Assembly: GCA_013368325.1 (NCBI GenBank) | Contig: JAACJK010000226.1 | Location: 372,001-436,000, forward strand | From: Ephemerocybe angulata | Lineage: Eukaryota; Basidiomycota; Agaricomycetes; Agaricales; Psathyrellaceae | Direction of reading: 5' to 3' | DNA: 64,000 nucleotides | Shown here: piece by piece, positions 55,730 to 64,000 of the stretch | How the letters are laid out: each line of letters starts with the position of its first letter | How positions within the stretch are numbered: position 1 is the stretch's first letter | The notes under the pieces: model-generated | The model's database searches: none | What the model was told of the DNA's origin: nothing | What the model saw: only the letters and a program-made list of their open reading frames with translations | Position numbers and translations under genes: made by a program

Positions 55730-57718
55730 ATGATGGACGACTCGCCCTCCCAAGACATCCCCGTTGAAATCCTCGAGTTTATTTTCTCCATCTGCGTCTC
55801 CTGGCTCCACCCCGACTGTCGCTACGGCACTCCGCCCAACGCGCTCGTCGGGCCCGCGTACACAGGCCTGCCCTGCCGTCGCCCAAAATACTCTCTAGCG
55901 TTCACACAGGTCTGCAGGAAATGGCACTGGGTGGCGCGCACCTCCCCGCGGCTCTGGTCGACCATCGACCTCTCCAACACATCCCTAGCGGACTACTTTA
56001 TCACTCGTACGGCAGGCTGGGCCCCCCTTGCCCCTCTCGATATTACTACCACCGCCCCACCGATGAAGATCTCCTTATCTCACATCGAGACTGCCTGTGA
56101 TTCCCTCAGCCGCGCGATGGAGTGCAACCCAAACCACACGCGCAGGCTAAGCGTATCGTCGCTCGATATTAACCTATATCCCATCGTCCTGCACGCCCTC
56201 ATCTCCACCCTCACCGGCCCGAGCCTCCACGCAGACTTCACCCTTCTCACTAAACTCGTGTTGCGCGTGCCCCCTGTGTCTATCTTGAGCGCGATTCCCA
56301 ACCATAACGTTAACATTGCCCTCGGCGCCAGCACTAATCCTAATCCTAATCATGTCACGGCAGGACCGTTCACCAGCCACCACAACGCCAGTCACAACTC
56401 TAATGCTAACGCCAACCTTAATCTTAACCATCTCACCGAAAGGCAATGTTCATCCGCCCGGATCCCGCTGCTTATCGCATCGATCCCAATCCCAAACGTG
56501 CGCCATCTCGAGCTAGACGGCGTACCCGTGCTCTGGTCCTCCGTGCAGAACCTGCGGCACCTCTCCCTCCGGAGCATCCTCCAGTCCCCCTTCGCGCCCT
56601 CCCTCGCGGACTTGCAAGGCATCCTCGCGCGCTCGCACGCCTCGCTCGAGTTCTGCAGACTCGAAAGCTTGGAGCTCCCCACAGCTGCAGCCCTCGACGC
56701 GGACATGGATTCAGAGGCGACAGCATCACTCAACGATGCCTCGAGGACAGGAGTAGGCGTAGAAGGATTGGAAACCCCGATCGTACTTGCGCGCCTGCGG
56801 ACGCTTTCGATAAGCGCCGTGGCACCTGTCGTGTCGAACATCCTGCACAGCATGGTCGTCCCACCCACCACACACGTCCAGCTCTACATGTCCCTACGCG
56901 AAGACTCCCTCCGGAGCGTCCTTCCCCCATGGTTCAAAATCGGCGGGCCCTCTACGTCGCTGCAAGACGTAGAATCCTCAGACGTCTCTTCCCTCCGCCT
57001 CTCTCGGCACTCAGCCTTCTTCCTCCGTTCCACCCCACAACCACTCCAAACGACATCGACAATCCCAATGTCATCGAAATCGGAGTGGGACATTGGCACC
57101 CCAGCGTTCAGCCTCTCCTCAGCATGCACAAAGGCCATCGCGGCGCACGTCCTCGACTCGCTCTCATACCCGTCCTCCTCCTCCTCCACCGGGATATACC
57201 CGCTCTCAGCGCTTACGTCCCTCACGCTCGGGGTAGGCGTCCTACTCGACATCCCCACAGCGTCTTTGCACACGTTCCTCCAATACGGCGCTGTTAACTT
57301 GGAGGAGCTGCGCGTCGGGTACCAGTGTGACTTGGGCGGGCTGCTGAGTGGGCTGGTTGGAGAGTGCGGAGGTGGCTTGGTATGTGGGGAAGGGGAAGAC
57401 GCGATGGACGTCGACGGGGACTTGGAACCTTCCTGTGTGGCCACTGCTGAAACGCTGATGTTGCTTCCGTGCCCGAAGTTACGGCTGCTTTCTTTCAATA
57501 GGCCTACGGATAGGTGGTGGAACTTTGGCTCGCTATGGCTTGATGCGCTTGTTGAGACCGTCGTAGCGCGAGAGAGAGGTGGGGGTGGGGGGAAGGTGAT
57601 GCGGGTTGAGTTGCGGAGGTGTCATGAGGTCGATAATGCTAGCTTGGAGATGAGTTGGGGGGCGTGTGCTGGAGGGGCGGCGGGGAAGGTGGGAGAGAGG
57701 TTCGTGCTTGTTGAGTGA
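55730..57718 (+). CDS. F-box-like protein with Asn-rich insert
   Basis: 662 residues, single exon. F-box-like start DIPVEILEFIFSICVSWLHP, spacer with YGTPPNALVGPAYTGLP, then SLAFTQVCRKWHWVARTSPRLW. An Asn/His-rich insert (NPNPNHV, NASHNSNANANLNLN) lies near residues 200-235, with codon runs such as aatcctaatcc that may expand. The rest is leucine-rich (PNVRHLELDGVPVL, QNLRHLSLRS, LSALTSLTLGVGVL, CPKLRLLSFNRPTDRWWNFG), ending in RVELRRCHEVDN. It is not close to the other F-box genes here. Role as an SCF receptor is inferred from the F-box alone. Confidence 0.7.
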   Translation: MMDDSPSQDIPVEILEFIFSICVSWLHPDCRYGTPPNALVGPAYTGLPCRRPKYSLAFTQVCRKWHWVARTSPRLWSTIDLSNTSLADYFITRTAGWAPLAPLDITTTAPPMKISLSHIETACDSLSRAMECNPNHTRRLSVSSLDINLYPIVLHALISTLTGPSLHADFTLLTKLVLRVPPVSILSAIPNHNVNIALGASTNPNPNHVTAGPFTSHHNASHNSNANANLNLNHLTERQCSSARIPLLIASIPIPNVRHLELDGVPVLWSSVQNLRHLSLRSILQSPFAPSLADLQGILARSHASLEFCRLESLELPTAAALDADMDSEATASLNDASRTGVGVEGLETPIVLARLRTLSISAVAPVVSNILHSMVVPPTTHVQLYMSLREDSLRSVLPPWFKIGGPSTSLQDVESSDVSSLRLSRHSAFFLRSTPQPLQTTSTIPMSSKSEWDIGTPAFSLSSACTKAIAAHVLDSLSYPSSSSSTGIYPLSALTSLTLGVGVLLDIPTASLHTFLQYGAVNLEELRVGYQCDLGGLLSGLVGECGGGLVCGEGEDAMDVDGDLEPSCVATAETLMLLPCPKLRLLSFNRPTDRWWNFGSLWLDALVETVVARERGGGGGKVMRVELRRCHEVDNASLEMSWGACAGGAAGKVGERFVLVE

Positions 57719-58272
57719 CCGAATGTGAAAAATAGCTGGACTTTTTTCTTGGGATCCGTTGTCGCTTGAGCCTTTAATCCTACGAGTAAATCAATGGCGA
57801 TTCACAGGAACATCGTCACATATTCGACATAGAATTACAATAATTTCATTCATAGCTATGCGATAATAAATTTCAAACTCGTTCCAAGAACCAAGTCCCG
57901 TACCCCGGCTGATTCGCTCTACGTACGCCCGTTCAACTCGGGAACTCGTCGCCTTCTCCCTACCCAAACCCGATTCTGTATCGCATGGCAACACCTCCAG
58001 CATCGATATTCGCTGAGTTCCAAAGCACATTCACTATCCGAGCGCTTCTCGGTCTCCAAAGCAGCTTGAGCATTACCTGAAGCATAAAATCACCGGCTTC
58101 CGTACGACTCGGAGTGGATCCCCTCGTTGATAGGAGCTGCGGGATACAGTCTGAATCATGCGCAGAGCGAGAATGGGACGATACGGCGACGCGATGGGAT
58201 GGTTCGCTGTGTGAATCTAATCCTGAATCCTGATACTGATTGCGTTCAAGGGAACAGCGAGATTCGAACATC
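57719..58272. other. Intergenic, no gene supported
   Basis: AT-richer stretch downstream of the F-box-like gene; no motifs seen. Confidence 0.4.
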
Positions 58273-58566
58273 ATCAGAACGCGAAGGGCAATCGGAAGGC
58301 GTCCGCCGGGGAGAAACAGATAAAAAGCGAGCGAAAGCACGTAAATACTCTGGTTATCCCATCGGCAGGCTTCATCTGGATTGTGAGTCTCACACAGTGT
58401 GCCATTTGTGCACCAGTGCGTCATGCATTTCCTCCTCGGTACTTCTATCTAGGGTCTATCCCTACTCTACTCTACGACGTCGAAGGGCACACTCGGTAGC
58501 TGCCACGGAGACTGAGAGTCCACCAAAAAAAAAAAAAAAAAAAAAAAAAAATCAGAACGCGAAGGG
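58273..58566 (+). mobile_element. Poly(A)-tailed insertion flanked by a 16-bp direct repeat (retroposon-like)
   Basis: The string atcagaacgcgaaggg occurs at 58273-58288 and again at 58551-58566. The DNA between ends in 27 consecutive A (58525-58551, one A shared with the repeat). A terminal poly(A) run flanked by matching direct repeats is the classic mark of target-primed (LINE-driven) insertion of an RNA. The body (about 58289-58524) has no tRNA-like box B, no long frame and no match elsewhere in the window. It could be a SINE, a processed noncoding RNA or an mRNA fragment. Confidence 0.65.
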
Positions 58567-59516
58567 GATCGTCGCTGAAGTAGTTAGGCTTGCGATGATT
58601 TATAGTACTGGGGGATGGATCGCGCCACCTGCATAGGGTGTTTGAGCTTCCTGTTCGCTCATTGCATGCTACGTTGAGCTTGCAGTTGCACCTGATACTT
58701 TGAGCCAGTACTTACCACGCCCAATCATTCAGGCTATAAGAAGGCGGGGGCGCAAGTAGCGTTACTTAAAGATGTGATTGCATTTCATGCCCATACTTTA
58801 TGCTTGAAGTTGGGATCGTGGCGCACACTGCCAATCCATGCTTCCATGGCGGTGTTGCGTAAGTTGCGGCGGTGGCCCAGCATGAGGCGGAGAGTGGAAG
58901 CTTGGTAGAAGCGATTGGCAATTCTGAAGGTGTGAATAGACTCTGATTCCCATCATTCATGTGAATGAACGTTGGCCTGGACTGCCCTTGAGAAACCCTG
59001 GGAGAAGCCAGGGCGCTTATTTGCTAGTGACAAAGATGCCGGCGCTTACTCAGAAGAAGCACGCAGTTTGCACGCAGTCTCCTCTGTCCAGGCAAAGTTA
59101 TTTGGAGATGAACTGCTTCCGACAGCTTTTCAGAAGGTGGGATTAGCTACCTGGTACCGTTTCACTCGTGCCGAGACCATCGGTCGCCTGGACTTGCGAA
59201 AACCAAACTGCGCAGTCCAGGTCAGCCTGATGAATCACCTTATTATCAAGGGATATTAGCTCATGACAGTCCCTATACGTAGTATATAGGCTAGTAATCT
59301 ACTCTGTACCTTGCTTGATTGCCGGCATAGGCGTAGAATGCTCGCCATTTGCCATTGTCCGGGCAGGAAAATACACCTTTGCAGACTCTAGTAAAATGGA
59401 TGTTTTACAAACATAAAGCGTGTCATCGGATATCTATACTGTAAGGGGTAGGGGTACTATGTGGGGAATGTCTGGCCATGTTCTCAGCAAGCTCGTATCG
59501 TTTAACCCTACGCCCG
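58567..59516. other. Intergenic, no gene supported
   Basis: Downstream of the GNAT gene. GGGCGCTT occurs at 59011-59018. No coding frame with recognisable motifs. Confidence 0.45.
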
Positions 59517-60471
59517 TCATATCGCCCGTTCGAGCATATGAAGCTGCAGGGAGCGCATAAACCATACAAGTCTCGGAATCTGTCCCACCTCCACCCAGCC
59601 CAGCCTTTGATACATCATCCTGGCCAGCTCCTGGTACGTTGTCGTCGACAACACAATTATCCCAACGCCGCGCTCGCGAGCATGTGCAATGAGGGTATTG
59701 ATAAGCTTCCCAGCAATCCCACGCCTACGGAAGTCGTCGGACACATACATTCTTCGAAGCTCGCAACGCGACTTGTCCTTCTGTGTGCGCGAGTCTGAAA
59801 CAGAAACGCAGATAGTCAACGTCAACACGTTGTGTGCGCGCGCGCAGTCCAATCTCGGGTCGACGAAATGGCCGCCGGAAGTAATGATAGGCGAGAAAGA
59901 AGAGTCAAGAGATTCAAGACTCACCAAGGCCTACACAGCCCACAACGTGCTTCGCGCCATCCGAGCTAACCGCCTCCGCAACCCAGAAGCCACTTGCGCC
60001 CCCATCATCATCCCCGGTATCCTTCGACTTGAGCGCTGCGTAGTACTGCGGAATGTCTGCGAGATCGCTACTCAGCGAGTGATCGCAGTACGCCTGGAAG
60101 TTGAGTGCGAGCCGCCATCTCCAGAACCCAACCCAAGCAATAGCCGTTGCGCAGAGGACGGCGGACAGCGTCTTCTGTCCTACAAAGCACACAGGTGACT
60201 CCTTGGGCAGCATAGCAGCGAGACCGAGTCCGAGGAGAGCGTACGCTGGGAGTACGATGTGTTCCCTCATCAAGTATCGTTGACCGACCTCGAACGCACA
60301 ATCCTCTACATGGAGGTTAGGGTATGTCATCCAGAGCAAAGCTTGCATGAACTCACCTCCGTGCATAACCCCACTCACGAATAGGGCGCGAACCGCCTCT
60401 GCATCTTTCTCCTCGTAGAATCGGACATGTATGTCGGGCTTGCTGGCGGACTTCTCCGAGAAGGGGTTCAT
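59517..60471 (-). CDS. GNAT-family N-acetyltransferase, NAT8-like, membrane
   Basis: Three exons: 60471-60357, 60305-59925 and 59794-59517, giving 257 residues. The first intron is 51 bp, contains no stop and would otherwise be read in frame; its GTGAGT, CTAAC and TGTAG signals favour removal. After an N-terminal GNAT segment (IHVRFYEEKDAEAVRALF) comes a hydrophobic hairpin (LPAYALLGLGLAAML, TLSAVLCATAIAWVGFW), as in NAT8-type acetyltransferases. The acetyl-CoA motif is RRMYVSDDFRRRGIAGKLI, then IIVLSTTTYQELARMMYQRLG. It transfers acetyl from acetyl-CoA to an amine; the substrate is unknown. Confidence 0.8.
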
Positions 60472-61519
60472 GATGAAGACAAACAAGGGAGGAATGAGGA
60501 GTAAAGCGCCGACCCTTATACACATTTTGTACCCATGATTTATCCGGTTTGCCGAGCAGTGTGCTCACGGCAGCCCTTCAAATTGCCCATTGGTCATATG
60601 TACCGGCATCTAAGGAAGAGTTTCAGCTCAACGTGCGCAGCCAATTGAGTCCACATGCATACCTACATAGAGACTTTATAGGGTCCTGAAGAAGATAGTC
60701 ATCATCATTTCCCCGCAGCTGCCAGTTGTTAAGCGCCCTCTAGCGCCCAGCCACGATTTGTCTGATTTTCGGAAAGGAAGATATTTCAGGCAAATGATCA
60801 CCTCGTCAGCATACCAGGATGGGCGCTTAGCTTCTTCCTTTGAGGATTGATTTGCGTGTACTCAAGGCGTGACACGCCAAGTATGTAGATATTGGACTTG
60901 CGAGATTGTGTCGATTTGAGGCAAACTAATTAAGGGAAGGCTTCGATGTGACACGACTTGGGACACACATTCAGGCACCTTCGTACAGTTGCACCCGCTC
61001 CCGGCTGGCAGGCGCCTAAAGCGGAAACGCCCATGTCGAGATTTTATCCCAAGAGACTTTCCTTTCCATCACCTGGTCGTACTTTTGATGAAAAAAGCTC
61101 CTAGCCCAAGAGATTACCAGTTCACTCGAATATGGAACACGCACCCCTCAACATAACCGCATGCGAGGAGAACTAATGTTGGTAAAGGGACGACGCAAGC
61201 TCGCAAGCACTGAGCGCTCGGGTAAGATTTCTCCCTGTCGCTTCCAGCCGACTATACAAACCTGGAAATCAAAGCTTTGACCTTGACGCTGGCAGGAAGC
61301 CATGTATTGAGGCCATGCGACATCTTCGCTTCTCATCTAAGGCGACTGTCACTTTCCAGAGACCCTGAAGGTTTGCAAGCTGCACATAAAGGCTGGTCCA
61401 ACACTCCTATACATACGATATCTCCAGGGGCCCACTTTATCTATTCGCGAGCTCCCAAAAGCAGGTCAGACTGTATTGGCATCGCGGTGGAGACCCCAGT
61501 TCTATAGTATGTGCGAGGT
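60472..61519. other. Intergenic; two GGGCGCTT motifs and inverted F-box 3' flank
   Basis: AAGCGCCC at 60731-60738 and GGGCGCTT at 60821-60828 lie 260-360 bp upstream of the GNAT start. From about 61160 to 61400 the DNA is the inverted copy of the F-box 3'-flank element. Confidence 0.6.
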
Positions 61520-63130
61520 TCACCCGGTCTACAGTTGAGACGCGATTAGCAACTCGCGGCCAGATCGAGATCCGAGGTTGGAGAGTGGGCTCACGTTATA
61601 TTCACAAACATCGACAAAAGGGTCGCTGTCCCCGTCAATCCAATCGGGCCCGAGAGCCCAGAACAAAGGCAGAAACGGCTTTCCTCCCAGCTCGACATTC
61701 TTGACGTCCCCGACACATTTCACCTTTGCAGACCGGCGCAAACTTTGAGCTTCATGACCCAGTTCGGTGAACAAATCGATCTTGTGCTTCGTTGCCTTGG
61801 TGGTGTGGATGAGAGTCAAGTTGGGGAGGCATTCGGTCAGTCGATTGTGCTCGCCGACCTCGAGTTGGTGAGAAGCCATGTCGAGGGTCAGTTCTTCCAT
61901 CGTGTCGGACCAAGGTGTCCCGTCTGCGCGACAGGCTGGCGATACTCCTTGCGCAGTGTTCAAGTGATGTAGTACGTCTAGAAATCCGTGCAGCCCGCAG
62001 TCTGGAGGAAGGGAGAGGACGAGTTTCTTGATATTACGAGTGGTTGCAATCAAGCCAGATAGCCAAGGGAAAGGATTTTGGGTGAGGTCTGATTCATATG
62101 GTAAATGTTTCGGTACTTGCTTGGGGTGCAATAAAGCCAATGTATGGAGGGAAGGAAAGGTAATTGTGTTGATCCATGGCGGTAGGGAGCCTTCGAAGGT
62201 GAACGCGAGGAACGTTAGGCTTTCCAGAGATGGCGCGGAGACGTGAGAAAGGAAGTACTGTGGTAGCCGCCACGAGTAACCGTCACACCTGAAATGCTTT
62301 AGAGACTTGGCTTCGATCTTCGTCATGTCCTCAACCACCATATCTAGAGGGACTTCGATGAGTTCACCCCACATCGAAAGGGTTTGAAGGTACGGCAGAG
62401 AGAGGATTTCGCGAAACATGGAAGGAGAAAATGCTTCCACGACTTCATGCCATGCTTCCAGTCGCAAGTGAAGGATGGACTGGACGGGTGGTCGAGAGAA
62501 ATGTTTGTCGTCAAAGCGAAGGTACTTTAGCGATGGTGTTCCTCCCGTAAATATCTTCGGTGACCACTTGCTATCGCTCGATTCCCTGAACAGCCCTCGT
62601 GTGTTGTAGCTCCGGATCGTCATGGCTTCGAGGATTGGAGCGGATGCATCCACCAGTTTAGAGACGAAGTCGTCGATATCACCGTCGGCCGAGATGACAT
62701 GGAGTTCCCGGACGCGATGGATGTGCGGTATAATCTGGTGGAGCATGTTCAAGACGTCAGTCCAGTCGCCCAGAGAATCATCTTCAAATAGGTCGAGATC
62801 GAAAGAAAGCTCGAGTGGGGATTTTTTCGATCGTTCTAAATAAACCGCGAGCCTCTTCACCGGGATCCTTTCCCGATGCCGGCCAAAAGAGTCATATCGA
62901 AAGACGCTCCAGAGTGATGGAAGGTCCAGCGTGAAGTGTCGCCAATGTCGGCACACATGCGAGAGCGTAACCTCCGCTGGGAGGGGATCTGGATCTATCC
63001 AGCCATTCCGCTGGACTAGAGAGAGTATAAAACCAAAAATCTCGTGCGGGAAGTGGGACACCCGGGGGTGTGGTGGCGTGCTGAGCCGCTTGTCGTCGTG
63101 CTGGCTCCCGCATTCTTGTCCTACATCCAT
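61520..63130 (-). CDS. F-box/LRR-like protein, MDVGQ subfamily, inverted paralog
   Basis: 514 residues after splicing. It begins MDVGQECGSQHDDKRLS, with F-box HFPHEIFGFILSLVQRNGW and VTLSHVCRHWRHFTLDLPSLW. The same leucine-rich series as the gene at 34033 follows, with differences concentrated in recognition strands (MTIRSYNTRGLFRES, HPKQVPKHLPYESDL). A terminal intron (GTGAGC at 61594 to AG at 61529) leaves a last exon of two codons and TGA at 61520. The open frame without splicing adds about 17 unrelated residues. Its leader carries tttataaattattcaaag as in the other two copies. Confidence 0.8.
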
Positions 63131-63464
63131 AGTCTTTTGCTTTGAATAATTTATAAAGTGGATACATGGAGTAACATTACCTGCAAGAGAAGTCCTGTTG
63201 TCAATCTTAGGTGACGTTGGTTGTCGTCTCGAGGTCGTCGTTCAGGTTCAACAATCAATAATCGATGGGGTCAAGTCTTAGAAGAGCGAATTCGACGCGT
63301 TGTTATGCGCCGTTGTGCTACAGCCCCCCGCAGTGCATGTGACCAGGTCAAAGCAAACATCCGTCGAACAAACTTGAAGGAAAAGAAGCTTCTTCTTGCT
63401 TCCATCGTCTAGCAATCGTTCTTTGTAAATGCCCACCCTTCCTACCTTAATGGCTTTAGGCGAT
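63131..63464. other. Shared upstream region of two divergent F-box genes
   Basis: Only about 330 bp separate the two starts. The left part is the leader conserved in the MDVGQ subfamily. No TATA box of good quality was seen. Confidence 0.5.
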
Positions 63465-64000
63465 ATGAAAATTTCAGGTATGTACCCATGTAATTTCGAG
63501 GGAAAAACGTAGTAGAAGCTGGTACTGGTGATTGTAGACGTTCTTCTGATCCACTTTCCGGTTTTCCCTGTAGAAATGGACGAAAAATCTCCCACTCATG
63601 GATCCCTCGACTCGCTTCTCCTCGACATAGAGGCTCTCGATGCTGAAAGGCTCCATCTCGAGGCACGACTCGAGCAGGCAGGGCCAGGAAGTCAGACAGA
63701 GCTTCAAGAAGAGCTCCAACAACTCAAATCGAGGATAACCACAGCTCGTATACGCTACGGCGAGGCTCATAACTCCCAGCTCCCTCTCTTCAGGCTGCCT
63801 GACGAGATTCTTGGTGTCATATTTCATCTCGCCCAGAGGAATTCCTGGATCTTCGAGATCTTACACAAAAACCCTGGGATCGACACCCAAGTCCATATAT
63901 CTCATGTCTGCAAGCTCTGGAGAGACATATCACTGTCGCTTCTACCTCTATGGAGCCTATTTCGCTACCGCTTCGTCAAGTCATTGCAGCACTGCATCCC
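63465..64000 (+). CDS. F-box/LRR-like protein, partial at window edge
   Basis: Exon 1, 63465-63477 (ATG AAA ATT TCA G), an intron 63478-63573 (GTATGT...CTGTAG), then exon 2 running off the window. The frame is intact: MKISE-MDEKSPTHGSLDS, coiled coil DIEALDAERLHLEARLEQ, F-box FRLPDEILGVIFHLAQRNSW, ISHVCKLWRDISLSLLPLWSL and FRYRFVKSLQHCI at the edge. It is the close paralog of the gene at 43841-45769. The coding frame has no stop, so a functional gene is likely, but only the first 140 or so residues are seen. Confidence 0.75.

Noticed and set aside
58250..58275. gattcgaac resembling a tRNA T-loop on the minus strand
   Set aside because: The flanking bases do not form a five-pair T stem and no anticodon arm or acceptor stem can be drawn.
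1..64000. CRISPR arrays, operons, ribosome binding sites or prophage
   Set aside because: The introns, TATA boxes and gene families are eukaryotic; the tandem repeats seen have no spacer structure.

Overview
The window is nuclear DNA of a filamentous basidiomycete fungus, most likely an Agaricomycete saprotroph. Genes on both strands are cut by many short GT-AG introns of about 50-100 bp. The gene content fits: F-box/LRR-like paralogs, a multi-exon P450, a secreted DUF1996 protein ending in a cellulose-binding CBM1, a GH3 beta-glucosidase with a PA14 insert, a beta-trefoil lectin, a basidiomycete intersectin-like scaffold, and polytopic membrane proteins of agaricomycete type. Genus cannot be fixed from sequence alone. 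I saw no rRNA, tRNA, CRISPR array or prokaryotic feature.

Layout. 1-7.4 kb: F-box gene, truncated P450 copy, Ty3/gypsy relic, membrane-protein relic, mitochondrial ribosomal protein uS7m, broken membrane-protein copy A. 8.2-9.7 kb: secreted Lys/Ala-rich, histone H1-like protein. 9.8-13.2 kb: duplicated piece of uS7m, broken membrane-protein copy B, intact copy C. 14.9-20.7 kb: DUF1996-CBM1, inositol polyphosphate multikinase, F-box gene. 21.0-24.6 kb: direct second copy of the F-box/P450 block, here with a complete P450. 25.0-28.0 kb: RAD18 ubiquitin ligase and a short-chain dehydrogenase. 28.5-35.6 kb: F-box relic, frameshifted F-box gene, C2H2 factor, intact F-box gene. 36.6-41.9 kb: lectin, lectin fragment, GH3. 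42.6-45.8 kb: gag-like ORF fragment, F-box fragment, F-box gene. 46.2-54.2 kb: one roughly 8-kb intersectin/Cin1-like gene. 55.7-64 kb: F-box-like gene, a poly(A)-tailed insertion with direct repeats, GNAT acetyltransferase, and two divergent F-box genes, the last running off the window.

The main theme is gene turnover by segmental duplication. Eleven F-box-family loci (seven intact, one partial at the edge, three broken) sit among conserved core genes (uS7m, IPMK, RAD18, Cin1). Fragments of uS7m, P450, lectin and membrane-protein genes were copied along with them. F-box proteins normally present substrates to SCF ubiquitin ligases; the variable leucine-rich parts here suggest diversifying recognition, but substrates cannot be read from sequence. 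Several open frames read through introns, so spliced models differ from the naive ORFs. These cases are spelled out in the entries: the F-box C-termini, the 13-nt first exons, GNAT, and above all the Cin1-like gene, whose 505-bp internal intron may create short and long isoforms.
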